Positions 30,812-41,757 are shown, counted from the first letter of the stretch. The stretch: 64,000 nt of DNA from Methanoregula sp. (GCA_030651815.1 JAUSBW010000169.1:1-64000), one strand, 5' to 3'. The notes: generated by a model not told the origin, from the letters alone. Translations and numbers: made by a program.

Positions 30812-32581
30812 GAGTGGCTCGAACGCTACCCCGCTCCATGTTACATTTGCGTGTCCCGAAAATTCAAGTACGTTAAGCCTGACGCCATGTACGAGTACTG
30901 ACATCGGTCCTAAAATGATGTTTAAACCATGGCCGATCATAAGAATTACTACACCTGCCACTAAAGCTGCGACACCGTCACCCAATCCTGATGACAACGT
31001 ATTCGTAGTCTCTGCTATGGCGAGACATGCCAAGCCAACCGCAAAAAGACGTATATACGAGACCACGTCGGTAAAATTATTCATAATGCTCAACGCCACC
31101 GTCCCCAGCCCATCTCCGATGCCTCTGAGCACATTGGCCTGGGGATTGGTAAATAAAATCACAAGAACAATCCCTGTAGCAACCAGCCATATCCCCAGGG
31201 GGGGAAATGCTTCTCCAAGGATTAACGTCCTGGCAAGGAAAAATGCGGTCCAGAGTATGCATATCCATCCGACATCAGCAAGTGCTTTTAACGACGGAAA
31301 TTTCAGGTACGCCTGCCAGGAATGGGCAATGGATAAATGCAATGCTCCTAAAAAGAAGCAGAACGTTTGCATAAAGTTGGCATCGTTTAACTGCGGAACG
31401 AGGGGCTTATATCCAAAGTTAAGCAACCATGCCTGACCAAAAAAGGTTCCGGTCAGGACACCCCATATTATTGCGCAGGAGCCTAATAGATAAAAAAGCG
31501 AAACCGTCGTTTTCATCTCTGTATTCAGTTTCATCTTTTTATATAACCAGAGCGTTATCAGCAGCGTGAGCAGGATATAGACCAGCCCATAACCGGCATC
31601 ACCTATCAGAATGCCAAAAAATATGGCAAAAAAAATCAGAAACAGCATACTTACGTCAAGTTCACGATATCCGGGCGTAATCCCCAGGAGCTCAAGCACA
31701 GGCTTGATCATACCGGCCCATTTGGGATTGCGCAAGAGCGTCGGCACATTATCATCGGCCGAAGGCTTGGTGATCACGATTCCCCATTTTCTGCTCCTGG
31801 CTTTTGCAATCAGATGCCCTTCCCTGTCAAAAGGGATGTATCCCGTTACATAACTGATTGCCCCTTCCTTCCCCATGCCGCTTACTACCTGCTGGAATTC
31901 GATCTCTTTCTCCAGTTTTTTCTTTATTCCAGAAAGGGCTTCATAAAAACCAGCGGATTTTATAATCTCGCCTTTAATCATCTCCATATCTGTATTATTC
32001 CCGGTGAGCCGTAATTTAAGCAAAGACAAGCTTTGCTTTGGCGGATGAATTTCTAAAAAAGCGCATTCAAACTGCCTGCGTGATATCGCCACGCAATGGG
32101 CGATGTCGCCTGCGGTAAATATCGTTTTTGCCACCACGTCATCAGGAAAACTTCTTATTTCTTTTACAGGTACCTGGTAAAGCGTAAGGTAAATGCCGTT
32201 TTGGCTCAGGTGCTGAATCTGGTTGAGATCAACATCACCCCAGTGCTCCCACTCATTGATTTGACCGATTATGGTTCTGGATGAGGACTCCAGTTGTTCC
32301 TGGCGCCTGCCAAGTTCGATGATATGGTTTGCAACCGCTATCCAGTCACCGGTGATGTTATTCTGCGGTTGAATGTTTTTCTCTGACGCTATCGCCCGGT
32401 TCAGGAGATCAAACGAAGAATTAATTAAGGCCAATTTTTCCTGGAGCGCGGATGTATCTCTGACATCAGGCAGATTCTGGTGCTCTACGTGCAAAACCCC
32501 TAATGTACGCAAATATTTTACCGTTGCTTCTGCGTCTCCGGTTTCGAAAAGGATGGTGGCTTTTTTCATCGGAACAATCAC
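30803..32581 (-). CDS. ntpI: V-type ATPase subunit I (a)
   Basis: 592 aa; FAIFFGILIGDAGYGLVYI, SYIRLFAVGLACLAIAETTN, GVRLNVLEFSGH. Confidence 0.95.
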   Translation of the reverse strand: MIVPMKKATILFETGDAEATVKYLRTLGVLHVEHQNLPDVRDTSALQEKLALINSSFDLLNRAIASEKNIQPQNNITGDWIAVANHIIELGRRQEQLESSSRTIIGQINEWEHWGDVDLNQIQHLSQNGIYLTLYQVPVKEIRSFPDDVVAKTIFTAGDIAHCVAISRRQFECAFLEIHPPKQSLSLLKLRLTGNNTDMEMIKGEIIKSAGFYEALSGIKKKLEKEIEFQQVVSGMGKEGAISYVTGYIPFDREGHLIAKARSRKWGIVITKPSADDNVPTLLRNPKWAGMIKPVLELLGITPGYRELDVSMLFLIFFAIFFGILIGDAGYGLVYILLTLLITLWLYKKMKLNTEMKTTVSLFYLLGSCAIIWGVLTGTFFGQAWLLNFGYKPLVPQLNDANFMQTFCFFLGALHLSIAHSWQAYLKFPSLKALADVGWICILWTAFFLARTLILGEAFPPLGIWLVATGIVLVILFTNPQANVLRGIGDGLGTVALSIMNNFTDVVSYIRLFAVGLACLAIAETTNTLSSGLGDGVAALVAGVVILMIGHGLNIILGPMSVLVHGVRLNVLEFSGHANVTWSGVAFEPLKE

Positions 32582-33204
32582 ACCGCCACCTCCTCAGAAT
32601 CAGCCTCTTCGATCTTATTTTTGGCAATTTTGCTGCGACCAACAGCATTGGTCATCTGGTCACTGATATAGATTTTAATCAGGCGGATTGCCTCTTTTGC
32701 CTCGGGGATTTTTACCTTTTCGAACAGATTGACACGCTGCGTGGTAATACGCAATTCATGCTTCAGAATAAATATTCCTTTTTCAATGACCCTTATCTCT
32801 TCTTGTAAAGAGACCATATCCATTAATGTTTCCAAGCCTGCATCCACCCAGAGAGGCGTTAAGAATAAGTCATACTCCGCCAGCTCAAAATCTACGCGTT
32901 CAAAAACCGGTACATCAACCCCGGCAATGTTTTTCTTTGCGGTAATGATGTTTTTTAGGATAAGCCATTGCCTGATGTCGGGAGCCTCAACCAGAAGTCC
33001 TGACCAGTTTTCCGCTGCTTTCTCCTTTTCGGATAAGGAATTCTTTCTCTCCTTAAGAGTGCTCTGCTGGTGCAAAATTTCAAGCTGCAACAGCTGCTTC
33101 TTAAGCTGCAGGGTAGGCAGATACCTCTCGTACTGTCGCAGGGCATCTCTTTGTCTTTTAAGTTCACCTTGAGTAAGTTTCACTTTCATACTTTTTTTGA
33201 CCAA
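32578..33204 (-). CDS. ntpD: V-type ATPase subunit D
   Basis: [64 protein letters not shown]. Confidence 0.93.
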   Translation of the reverse strand: MVKKSMKVKLTQGELKRQRDALRQYERYLPTLQLKKQLLQLEILHQQSTLKERKNSLSEKEKAAENWSGLLVEAPDIRQWLILKNIITAKKNIAGVDVPVFERVDFELAEYDLFLTPLWVDAGLETLMDMVSLQEEIRVIEKGIFILKHELRITTQRVNLFEKVKIPEAKEAIRLIKIYISDQMTNAVGRSKIAKNKIEEADSEEVAV

Positions 33205-34484
33205 TACTTATCTATCATGGATTTCTTAATCCCGATCTCCTCAGGAGAGAAACAGTCGTGCAGAATCTCCCAGCCCAGATCCAGCGCTTTCTCCAGGGAG
33301 ATATTTACCGCGAGCGACATCATTTTATCTTCAAAGAGTTTTCCGTATTTAAGAAGTTTCATATCCCAGGCACTCATCTGAAATCCCATGGCCTGCTTTT
33401 CCTGTGTTTCGCGGTATTCGGCAAAAAGCTGAATCATCGTATCCATAATCGTCCGGTGGTCGTCACGGGTTTTGCCGTTGACCTGCTGCTTCAAACGGCT
33501 TAAGGAACCGAATGGTTCGATCACACCGTTCTTAAGATAAAACTGCCCCTCGGTAATATAGCCGGTATTGTCCGGAATCGGATGAGTTACGTCATCCCCG
33601 GGCATCGTGGTTACTGCGAGAATAGTAATTGAGCCTGCGGTATCAAAATCAACTGCCTTTTCATAGCGGGCTGCCAGCTGGCTGTAAAGGTCGCCCGGGT
33701 ATCCCCGATTGGAAGGAATCTGTTCCATGGTAATGGAAATCACTTTTAACGCATCGCAGAAATTGCTCATATCCGTCAATAGTACCAGCACCCGTTTTCC
33801 CTCCAGAGCGAAATTCTCTGCCACCGCCAGACTGAGATCCGGAACAAGCAAACACTCCACAACCGGATCAGCCGCGGTATGCATAAACACAATCGAATGG
33901 GAAAGTGCGCCGTGTTCTTCTAAGGTGTCTCTGAAGAAAAGGTAATCATCATATTTTAAACCCATGCCACCTAAAATAATGATATCGACTTCCGCCTGGG
34001 TTCCAATTCTGGCCAACAGTTCGTTATAAGGCTCACCGGCAATGGAAAAAATAGGGAGCTTCTGGGATTCAACCAAAGAATTAAATACATCGATCATGGG
34101 TATGCCCGTCCGAATCATCTTGTTCGGGATAATTCTTTTTACCGGATTCACGGGTGGCCCTCCGATATCGACGAGATTTTCGGAAAGGTCTGGCCCGTTA
34201 TCCAGGGGTATACCGCTCCCGTTAAAAATGCGACCTAAAAGCATATTGCCGGTCGCGATACGCATCGGGTGTCCTAAAAATCGTACCTTGTCGCCCGTGG
34301 AGATGCCGCGGCTCCCGGCAAAAACCTGTAAAAATACTTTTTTTCCGTCAAGTCGGATTACCTGGGATAAGGAAGTTCCATGTTTGGTGATTACCTGGGC
34401 GAGCTCCGTATTGCCTATGTTTTCCGCTTCTACAGTAATGACGTCCCCGGCAATCTGAATTATGTTGGTATATAATTTCTGCAT
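33186..34484 (-). CDS. ntpB: V-type ATPase subunit B
   Basis: 432 aa; [39 protein letters not shown]. Confidence 0.95.
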   Translation of the reverse strand: MQKLYTNIIQIAGDVITVEAENIGNTELAQVITKHGTSLSQVIRLDGKKVFLQVFAGSRGISTGDKVRFLGHPMRIATGNMLLGRIFNGSGIPLDNGPDLSENLVDIGGPPVNPVKRIIPNKMIRTGIPMIDVFNSLVESQKLPIFSIAGEPYNELLARIGTQAEVDIIILGGMGLKYDDYLFFRDTLEEHGALSHSIVFMHTAADPVVECLLVPDLSLAVAENFALEGKRVLVLLTDMSNFCDALKVISITMEQIPSNRGYPGDLYSQLAARYEKAVDFDTAGSITILAVTTMPGDDVTHPIPDNTGYITEGQFYLKNGVIEPFGSLSRLKQQVNGKTRDDHRTIMDTMIQLFAEYRETQEKQAMGFQMSAWDMKLLKYGKLFEDKMMSLAVNISLEKALDLGWEILHDCFSPEEIGIKKSMIDKYWSKKV

Positions 34485-34485
34485 G

Positions 34486-36222
34486 CTAACCTTTCTTTAA
34501 CCGTTCGAGTGAGAACACCCTGATTTCTTTCTCGTTTTTTTCAAACTCTTCACTCTGCCAGGGAGCGGAGTTCCAGCCCTTGAAAAGCTGTCTCAGCTGC
34601 TGGAAAAAATGTAAAGCCGTATCTTTATTTTCAAAGATGAATTCCGATTCCAGAATGCGGTAAATAAAATCAAATACGTAAATCTGTCGTTCTTTGGGGG
34701 TAGCTTCGTCAACTGCGTCAAAGGCATTCTGCTGCAGATAGACAAAATCAAAAAATTCTGCTTTAAGGTAGTCCACGTAATCGGAAAGCGAAGTCCCTTC
34801 TTCTCCGACAACTTTCATCATCTGCGCCACATCGAAACCCTTGCGCAGAATCCCGTGCCCCCGCTCTTTCTGTTTCTCGTCAATAAAACTTTTATACTTG
34901 CTCCAGCTGATTAACGGGTCTATTGCCGGGTATCTGCGGGCATCGGAACGGCTACGGGAAAGCCCATGGAATGCACCAACTACTTTTAACGTTGCCTGGG
35001 TTACCGGCTCTTCAAAGTTTCCTCCTGCAGGGCTTACTGCTCCGCCGATGGTAACCGAACCGGTTGAGCCGTCATATAACCGCACCGCACCTGCCCTTTC
35101 GTAGAAAGAGGCGATACGCGATTCTAAATATGCGGGGAACGCCTCTTCTCCGGGAATCTCTTCGAGCCTGCCAGACATCTCACGCATGGCCTGGGCCCAA
35201 CGGGAGGTGGAATCCGCAAGCAAAAGCACGTGAAGACCCATCTGACGGTAATATTCGGCTATCGTTACTGCCGTATAGACGCTCGATTCTCTCGCTGCTA
35301 CAGGCATGGAGCTGGTATTAGAGATAATGACGGTGCGGTCGCTCAAAAGCCGGTTGGTTCTGGGGTCAAGTATTGTAGGGAATGTTTTTAATGTTTCGAC
35401 TATTTCTCCGGCACGCTCGCCGCAGGCAGCAATAACGACAATATCCACATCGGCATGCCGGCTGGTCAATTGCTGTAACACTGTTTTCCCTGCACCAAAA
35501 GGACCGGGAATACAATAAGTCCCCCCCCGGGCCACAGGAAAGAGCGAATCAATAAGGCGCATCTTTGTGACCAGCGGTTCGTCGGGTTTAACTTTCTCGG
35601 CGTATGCCTGAATAGGGATTTTCACCGGCCAATTCTGGCTCAGATACACAGGATAGATCTTTCCGTCCAGGTCTTTTATCTGGGCAACCGCCTCGCGTAT
35701 CGTGAATGTGCCGGCATTTTCAATCGATACAACTTCAAAATTTCCCTGCAAAGAGAAGGGGACCATACAGTAGTGCCTGAATATTTTTTCCACCACAAAT
35801 CCGATTTTATCTCCCGCACGTACTCTGTCACCGGGTTTTACCAGAGGAGTAAAATCCCAGACCTGGGTATCAGAAAGCGCCTTGAAATAAACACCGCGTT
35901 TTAAAAAAAAGCCGCATTGTCTGGCAATCTCCGGCAGAGGATTTTGCAGACCGTCAAATATCTGACCCAGCATCCCCGGCCCCAACTCAACCGAAAGAAG
36001 CTCTCCGGTAAACTCAACCTCTTCGCCGATTTTTAACCCGCTGGTTTCCTCATAGACCTGCATCTCCGCAAGCTTGCCGCGCACACGGATGATTTCTGAC
36101 TTAAGACGTTCTGCCTGGTGCAGGATATAGGCAACTTCATTCTGCATCACCGGAGAATCGAAACTGACAGTTACCATGTTTCCGCTGATTTTGGTAATAC
36201 GGCCTTTTCTGGGTGCTGTCAT
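34486..36222 (-). CDS. ntpA: V-type ATPase catalytic subunit A
   Basis: 578 aa; P-loop [52 protein letters not shown]. Confidence 0.96.
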   Translation of the reverse strand: MTAPRKGRITKISGNMVTVSFDSPVMQNEVAYILHQAERLKSEIIRVRGKLAEMQVYEETSGLKIGEEVEFTGELLSVELGPGMLGQIFDGLQNPLPEIARQCGFFLKRGVYFKALSDTQVWDFTPLVKPGDRVRAGDKIGFVVEKIFRHYCMVPFSLQGNFEVVSIENAGTFTIREAVAQIKDLDGKIYPVYLSQNWPVKIPIQAYAEKVKPDEPLVTKMRLIDSLFPVARGGTYCIPGPFGAGKTVLQQLTSRHADVDIVVIAACGERAGEIVETLKTFPTILDPRTNRLLSDRTVIISNTSSMPVAARESSVYTAVTIAEYYRQMGLHVLLLADSTSRWAQAMREMSGRLEEIPGEEAFPAYLESRIASFYERAGAVRLYDGSTGSVTIGGAVSPAGGNFEEPVTQATLKVVGAFHGLSRSRSDARRYPAIDPLISWSKYKSFIDEKQKERGHGILRKGFDVAQMMKVVGEEGTSLSDYVDYLKAEFFDFVYLQQNAFDAVDEATPKERQIYVFDFIYRILESEFIFENKDTALHFFQQLRQLFKGWNSAPWQSEEFEKNEKEIRVFSLERLKKG

Positions 36223-36232
36223 TCATACCCCG

Positions 36233-36763
36233 TTAATGCTGTAAAGCTTGTTCAAGCAGGATCGTTCGATCTGCACTGCGAATGTTCTCCCAACGCTGGA
36301 GTATCAATAATTTATAGGCATAGATTATCAGAACGGCCAGATCAAAATAATGGCCCGTTGCCAACTCCTCCAATGCCTTCCAGCGCGTTTCATCCAGTGT
36401 CTTCTCCGCATCAAGAACAGAAGTATGTATGCTCGCTGCCATAATTGCAGGGGCGATGGAAGAACCGCTGTAAGCGTCGGGCCGCAGATACATCGCAGGC
36501 TCAGTATGTTTTTTTGTGGCACGTATCCTGACCAGCTCATTTCTTAAGGCAACATCGAATTCGATCCATTTCTGAATAATCTGGTGTTTTTTGCCTTTTT
36601 CAAAATATTGTTCAGGTTGGGGCAACGTACGTACTAGTTGATAGTCTTTTTCCGGAATAAGCTGGCAACATACTTCTAAAAATTGCTCAAAAGAAAATGG
36701 CGGCTTCATTCCAAAATGCAGCATAGGCAGGCTTGCGATCAAATAGGGATAAAAATCTGCCAT
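36233..36763 (-). CDS. DUF2764-like V-type ATPase-associated protein
   Basis: FYPYLIASLPMLHFGMKPPFSFEQFLEVCCQLI and location between E and A subunits as in bacterial V-ATPase operons. Confidence 0.8.
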   Translation of the reverse strand: MADFYPYLIASLPMLHFGMKPPFSFEQFLEVCCQLIPEKDYQLVRTLPQPEQYFEKGKKHQIIQKWIEFDVALRNELVRIRATKKHTEPAMYLRPDAYSGSSIAPAIMAASIHTSVLDAEKTLDETRWKALEELATGHYFDLAVLIIYAYKLLILQRWENIRSADRTILLEQALQH

Positions 36764-36769
36764 CTTTTC

Positions 36770-37381
36770 TCATTCCTTAATTGCTTCTTGAAGAATCTGA
36801 TTTAATTTCGGCTTAAGATATGTGCCGATATATTCTGCCAGGGCCTTGTCGGAAAAATCATAGCAGGATTTTCCGCTGTCAAAACTTATGGTAAAACCCC
36901 CGGAAATTTCTTCCGCAGGCCTCAAAATGATCTTTTTCTTCGTTTCTTCCCTGAGTTTGTACATAAAATTTTTTTCCAGGGTTTCCATGTCCTCCTTATT
37001 AAGTAAAACCGTTATGTCACTACTTTCCCCCGCGCTATAGTTCCTCGCCACTTCCAATAAGAGTCTGGATAGGGCTTCAGGGGTCAAGGCCTGCTGGAGT
37101 TCTGAAACCACAATGCGCCCAAGCATGGCATTAATTTCTGTTCTTAAGGACAGGAGCAGATCCCTTCCCGCATGAGCAAGAAGGGTTTTTTCTTTTTCAT
37201 CTTCACAAAAAATCCTGTCTTTCGCAGCAGCAATCATTTCTTCTGCCTCAAGCTTTGCCTGAGCGAGGATGTCATCGGCTCTTTGTTTTGCCGCGGCCTC
37301 TATATTTTGAGCCTTTTCCTCCGCGGCCCTGATTCCTTCCTGATTTATTTTTTCAATCAAGTCTCTAATCTCTTCTGCCAT
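36770..37381 (-). CDS. ntpE: V-type ATPase subunit E
   Basis: 203-aa coiled-coil first gene of operon; GGFTISFDSGKSCYDFSDKALAEYIGTYLKPKL. Confidence 0.88.
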   Translation of the reverse strand: MAEEIRDLIEKINQEGIRAAEEKAQNIEAAAKQRADDILAQAKLEAEEMIAAAKDRIFCEDEKEKTLLAHAGRDLLLSLRTEINAMLGRIVVSELQQALTPEALSRLLLEVARNYSAGESSDITVLLNKEDMETLEKNFMYKLREETKKKIILRPAEEISGGFTISFDSGKSCYDFSDKALAEYIGTYLKPKLNQILQEAIKE

Positions 37382-37577
37382 AGAAAAACCCCTTAATTTT
37401 TATGATATATCAGGAGGGTATACAACATCTTTACCGGTTCAATATCGTTTTTGCCAATTTCCATTGGAAGATCCGGTTATTTTGTAGTTGGTGCAATACT
37501 ATTAAAAATCATTGAATCGTACCAAATTTCCCAACAGGAGAATCAGGATCCACATGGCATTGCAGGTCGGCTAGGTA

Positions 37578-37898
37578 CATATACTTCATGTTGTGACAAA
37601 GGGGGAAACACATGAAGAGACTGAGTCAAATATTCAGGAAGCAACAAAGAAACCTGAGGAAATAAAAACCGATCTTGCTGGTGCCGGGCTCTCAGTAAGG
37701 ATTCATATCCGTCCGGGTCGACCGCCCGACGAGATTATCAGCCTTGCAGATGCAGAGGATATCTCACTGATTCTTATGAGCTCGCACGGGAAAGGTTTAC
37801 TAAAGGAGATTCTCGTAGAGAGCATCACGCTGGGAGTCGCCATCCACACTAACCGACCCCTGATGGTCATCCGGACTCCGGGCAAACCGCGGAATTAA
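37578..37898 (+). pseudogene. truncated universal stress protein (second USP domain only)
   Basis: VHILHVVTKGETHEET...ISLILMSSHGKGLLKEILVESITLGVAIHTNRPLMVIRTP aligns with domain 2 of the 28834 USP; preceded by an in-frame TAG. Confidence 0.75.
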
Positions 37899-38144
37899 GA
37901 GCGCGCACGGTCTTTTTATCAGGAATAACAGTTCCGTTCAGTATCACCTTCCTTTACCGGGTTTCCATACGAGTGACTCACTGTCCCGAACCCCTCTTCT
38001 GATTGCAGCAATATGCTCTCCTGCCAGTATTGTCCTGCTATGCCAGCGCAAGCCACGAAATACAGCGGAACCGGGAGTTTATTCTGGCATTTTGCCTAAG
38101 AAAAACTATTTAATCAGGATCACAAGATTTAGTTGAGGATGGAT

Positions 38145-38474
38145 ATGCCTGATGTGACAAATGACGAGCGGGGGAGAAGAATTTTTCAGCTGCACAAGGA
38201 GAGAGCTGTCGAGACGGCAATAGAAAAGATCCGCCACAACCCTGGATCCGGTTTATCTGCATTTTCACCTCAGGACATAAAAACGCTGAACTACATCCTT
38301 GGCGAGACGTGGGTCTCTGTTGGGAGACAAATCTGGGAACAGAGTTCCTTTACCCGACTGACCAGAAAAGATCTGGAGGAGATCATCAGTATCGGAAACG
38401 ATGTAAACAGCAAGAAATTGCGGGAGGAGACGGGGGTCAATAAGATCTGCGGGATCCTCAAGGGATCCATCTGA
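38145..38474 (+). CDS. uncharacterised small protein, paralog of 40185-40514
   Basis: MPDVTNDERGRRIFQLHKERAVETAIEKI...TWVSVGRQIWEQSSFTRLTRKDLEEI. Confidence 0.75.
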   Translation: MPDVTNDERGRRIFQLHKERAVETAIEKIRHNPGSGLSAFSPQDIKTLNYILGETWVSVGRQIWEQSSFTRLTRKDLEEIISIGNDVNSKKLREETGVNKICGILKGSI

Positions 38475-38647
38475 AGAGGAACACAGGATCCTCTGCGGTT
38501 TGCTGATCGTAATTGACGGACTCTTTTTCCTGTCTACATTCCTCAAGATCCCTCACAGGGCATTCTGGTCATTCTTTATCGTAGCTATCCTGCTGATCAT
38601 CATCTTTTGGTACTGGAAGTTCTCTTAAAAAGAAAGTCAATACGTGA

Positions 38648-39835
38648 TCAGAATCCAGCAGCCCGGTAAAGGAAATAGAATATAAATGCGGTGACGGCGG
38701 TGATCGGAATAGTCAGTACCCATGCGGTAACGATCTGCCGCACAATCCCCCACTGGACAGCAGAACATCCCCGTGAGGCACCGACGCCCATGATTGCACC
38801 GGTGATCGCATGGGTTGTCGAGACCGGGACACCGAATGCAGTGATAAATGAAAGGACAACACCTCCCGACGTCTCCGCACAGAATCCCTGATAGGGACGA
38901 AGCTGTGTAATCCTTTTTGCCATAGTTTTAACCACCTTCCACCCCCCGAGTAACGTGCCGAGGGCAATGGCTGCACAAGACAGAACAATCACCCAGACCG
39001 GTACAATGAATTCGTGGAGCACCCCGCCTGCGATCAGGATAGCCGTGATGATACCCATGGCATTCTGGGCATCGTTGCTCCCATGCCCGAGGCTGTAAAA
39101 CGAGGCAGAAACAATCTGCAGTTTTTTTGAAAAGAAGTCCATTTTTTTAGGATTTGCATTCCTGAACCAGCGGATAAAAACAAGGGAGATCAGGTACGCG
39201 GAAATAAATCCCAGAAGTGGCGAAACGACAATGAAGACAACAATCGCAAACAAACCGGAGATTTTCAATATCCCTGTGATAATAACAAACGGGACTGATA
39301 GCACCGCCCCGGCAAACGCCCCCTGAGCGATGAAAGGGAGCATTGCCTCTTCTTTTGTCAATCTTCCAATGATGGAGAAAAGAACCATTCCGATAATTGC
39401 ACCAATGGCAGCGTACATGAACAACCACAGGATTGTGCCCACAGATGGCAGGACAATCACACCGATTCCGGCGTATGCAGCAGCAGACCCGATAAGACCC
39501 CCCACCAGCGCATGGGTTGCCGATATCGGGATACCCGCGCGGGATGAGATAAATACCCAGAGGACCGCGACAACCAAACCAATGAGAAGCACAGAGGTCG
39601 TCAAAAACACAGGATCAACAATGCCTTTTCCGATTGTCTTTGCTACCGCAGTAGTAAAGATGAGGGGGCCGATCATGTTGAAAAACGCAGCCATCGCCAC
39701 CGCCTGGACCGGGCTGAGAACCCGCGTGGCAACAATTGTGGCAATTGAATTTGCCGCATCATTCATACCGTTGACAAAATTGAAAAGAAGGGCAAGGACG
39801 ATACCGGCAAGAACGAGGGAGTCCATGGTGATCAC
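38648..39835 (-). CDS. PiT-family inorganic phosphate transporter
   Basis: FNFVNGMNDAANSIATIVATRVLSP and GHGSNDAQNAMGIITA, GVPVSTTHAITGAIMGVG PiT signatures. Confidence 0.95.
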   Translation of the reverse strand: MITMDSLVLAGIVLALLFNFVNGMNDAANSIATIVATRVLSPVQAVAMAAFFNMIGPLIFTTAVAKTIGKGIVDPVFLTTSVLLIGLVVAVLWVFISSRAGIPISATHALVGGLIGSAAAYAGIGVIVLPSVGTILWLFMYAAIGAIIGMVLFSIIGRLTKEEAMLPFIAQGAFAGAVLSVPFVIITGILKISGLFAIVVFIVVSPLLGFISAYLISLVFIRWFRNANPKKMDFFSKKLQIVSASFYSLGHGSNDAQNAMGIITAILIAGGVLHEFIVPVWVIVLSCAAIALGTLLGGWKVVKTMAKRITQLRPYQGFCAETSGGVVLSFITAFGVPVSTTHAITGAIMGVGASRGCSAVQWGIVRQIVTAWVLTIPITAVTAFIFYFLYRAAGF

Positions 39836-40020
39836 GTATGCCAGCTTGCGATATCGGAGAGCGCGTTTGCAACATTCTCACAGTTATCGGTCGCGATCTG
39901 GAGAGGTTTGTAAATATCCCTGAGTTTGATGACCGCAATCACATCTGTAATCTTGATGCGGTCTTTATTAATCATTTGCCTCGCCGAATAAGGAGGAAGA
40001 ATTTTTTCCAGGGCACTGAC
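39832..40020 (-). pseudogene. C-terminal remnant of a DUF47 (PhoU-like) PiT accessory gene
   Basis: Minus frame VSALEKILPPYSARQMINKDRIKITDVIAVIKLRDIYKPLQIATDNCENVANALSDIASWHT* ending in the GTG start of PiT; in-frame TAA upstream at 40021-40023. Confidence 0.75.
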
Positions 40021-40184
40021 TTACTGCAGGTGTTAGACCGGCGCTATTTGGGTTATTATCTTCATCCCGGGGTTCCCCTGTTCTTTTGGTATCGACAGTC
40101 CTGTCCAAAGGGAGGGGTGCCATAAAGGTTATCACGTGAGAGGGTAATGAGAAAACTAATCACGCATTCGTGTGGGGGGATGGA

Positions 40185-40514
40185 ATGCCAGATGTAACGC
40201 AGGCTGAGGTGGGACGGCGACTGTACCATGTTCACCGTGAGAAACTTGTGGAAAATGCGATCAAACTGATCCAACAGGGTCTGGGAACGGAGTGGAAGTC
40301 ATTTTCAGAGGATGAGATTCTCCTCCTCGGGCACCTTTTACAATGTACCTGGAACACGATCGATCAAAAGATCTGGGAAAAAATATCTTTTGCCCGCATC
40401 ACAAAGAGAGATATAGTGAAGATCCTTACCTCTGGAAAAGGGGTTGGCCCGGGAAAGAACCCCGAACCGGCTGAAGTTGCTGAGATCAAAAAGATCCTGC
40501 TTGCGATCTCCTGA
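40185..40514 (+). CDS. uncharacterised small protein, paralog of 38145-38474
   Basis: MPDVTQAEVGRRLYHVHREKLVENAIKLI...TWNTIDQKIWEKISFARITKRDIVKIL. Confidence 0.75.
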   Translation: MPDVTQAEVGRRLYHVHREKLVENAIKLIQQGLGTEWKSFSEDEILLLGHLLQCTWNTIDQKIWEKISFARITKRDIVKILTSGKGVGPGKNPEPAEVAEIKKILLAIS

Positions 40515-40584
40515 TGATCATCCCCTTTTTTTCGTTAATTCACCGGTCTTAAGGCAAGAGAAACGGGAACAGTTACATCATGAA

Positions 40585-41757
40585 TTATGATGTAGCGGTG
40601 TTAATGCAGTCCTCAATCGTACCTATGCTCGCCACTGCCCCGCACATATCCGGTACATATGCCAGCGCCTTGCCGCTGTTCACCATGATGGCGGAGTACT
40701 GCTCCATCACCGGTGAAACCACCATGCAGGTATCAGCATAGACCCGGGCACCACTCTTCTCAATTGAGTCAACCGTCTTCCGGTTCAGGTCAATGACACC
40801 CTGCGCAGCAAACACGTACAGGGGCTTTGTGATGAGTCTGCCATTCAGCAGGCCGGCAATCGTAGCGAGTTCCTCAGGAGAGCAGTGCGGGCATCCAACC
40901 GCAACCGCATCGACCGGCAGCACCTTAAACAATGCCTCGATCTCTCCGGATTCCACAGCTATGACTTCGAGGCCGGAGAACTCAAACGGGACTTTTAATG
41001 TTTCCGGAGTGATTCCCTCAACATGATACAGGGCCACAGCGCCGGTTGCCGCCATCGCCGCCCCGAGCGCCTTGAGCCGGTCGCTGTCCGGGTTGAGCCC
41101 CGAGAAGAACGGGATGCGGTTTCCCACCAGCTTGCCGGTGTGGTAGCCGAGCGCCCCGTAGTGTGCGATGCTCCAGTCGCGGGTATCGGCCTGCACGCGG
41201 ACGATCACCTGCGGTTTCCGGTTCTCCGCAAGGTGCAGACCATAGCAGGGAGTCTTTCCTATCAGGGCAGCGGCAAGCGCTCCCGGCCCACCTTCGCGAT
41301 TCGTCCGGGCACCGATCACCGAGTTCGCGTAGCTGACAGCTGATGATTCCGACCATGCGAGATGATCCCCATACGAGGTCTCGCGCAGGTAATACGGGGT
41401 GCAGGTGCATTCGAGGCCGATGCCCAGCCGTTCATAAGCGGCAACCACTGCCTGCTGTTTTCTGGCAAAGTCCGGATCAATACCCATCTCCTGCCAGCGT
41501 TCCCGGGGCATGCCGATTGGGTTTAAGACCGCAGGGACAACCGCCTTTGCATCGAGCGAGGAGAGCCATGCAAGACCGTATTCACCGATCGTCTTGTACG
41601 AAGCGCCGCTGACTTGTGCACTCCGGATTGGCACGAGCCGCTCAGCACCAAAGACTTTCCCGAGGGCGACAAGGAGTTCGAGCATCTTCTGCCTTGTCTC
41701 GCCCTGCTCTCCTGCAAGAATCCGTTCATCCTCTGGATCGAGATGCATCACGATCAC
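40585..41757 (-). CDS. aconitase X catalytic subunit (phosphomevalonate dehydratase large subunit)
   Basis: VPAVLNPIGMPRERW, CTPYYLRETSYGDHLAWSESSAVSYANSVIGARTNREGGPGAL, VAVGCPHCSPEEL. Confidence 0.92.
   Translation of the reverse strand: MIVMHLDPEDERILAGEQGETRQKMLELLVALGKVFGAERLVPIRSAQVSGASYKTIGEYGLAWLSSLDAKAVVPAVLNPIGMPRERWQEMGIDPDFARKQQAVVAAYERLGIGLECTCTPYYLRETSYGDHLAWSESSAVSYANSVIGARTNREGGPGALAAALIGKTPCYGLHLAENRKPQVIVRVQADTRDWSIAHYGALGYHTGKLVGNRIPFFSGLNPDSDRLKALGAAMAATGAVALYHVEGITPETLKVPFEFSGLEVIAVESGEIEALFKVLPVDAVAVGCPHCSPEELATIAGLLNGRLITKPLYVFAAQGVIDLNRKTVDSIEKSGARVYADTCMVVSPVMEQYSAIMVNSGKALAYVPDMCGAVASIGTIEDCINTATS

Noticed and set aside
40574-40594. Palindrome TACATCATgaattATGATGTA at the aconitase X stop
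   Set aside because: Overlaps the gene end; probably a simple 3' hairpin and not distinctive enough to report as a finding
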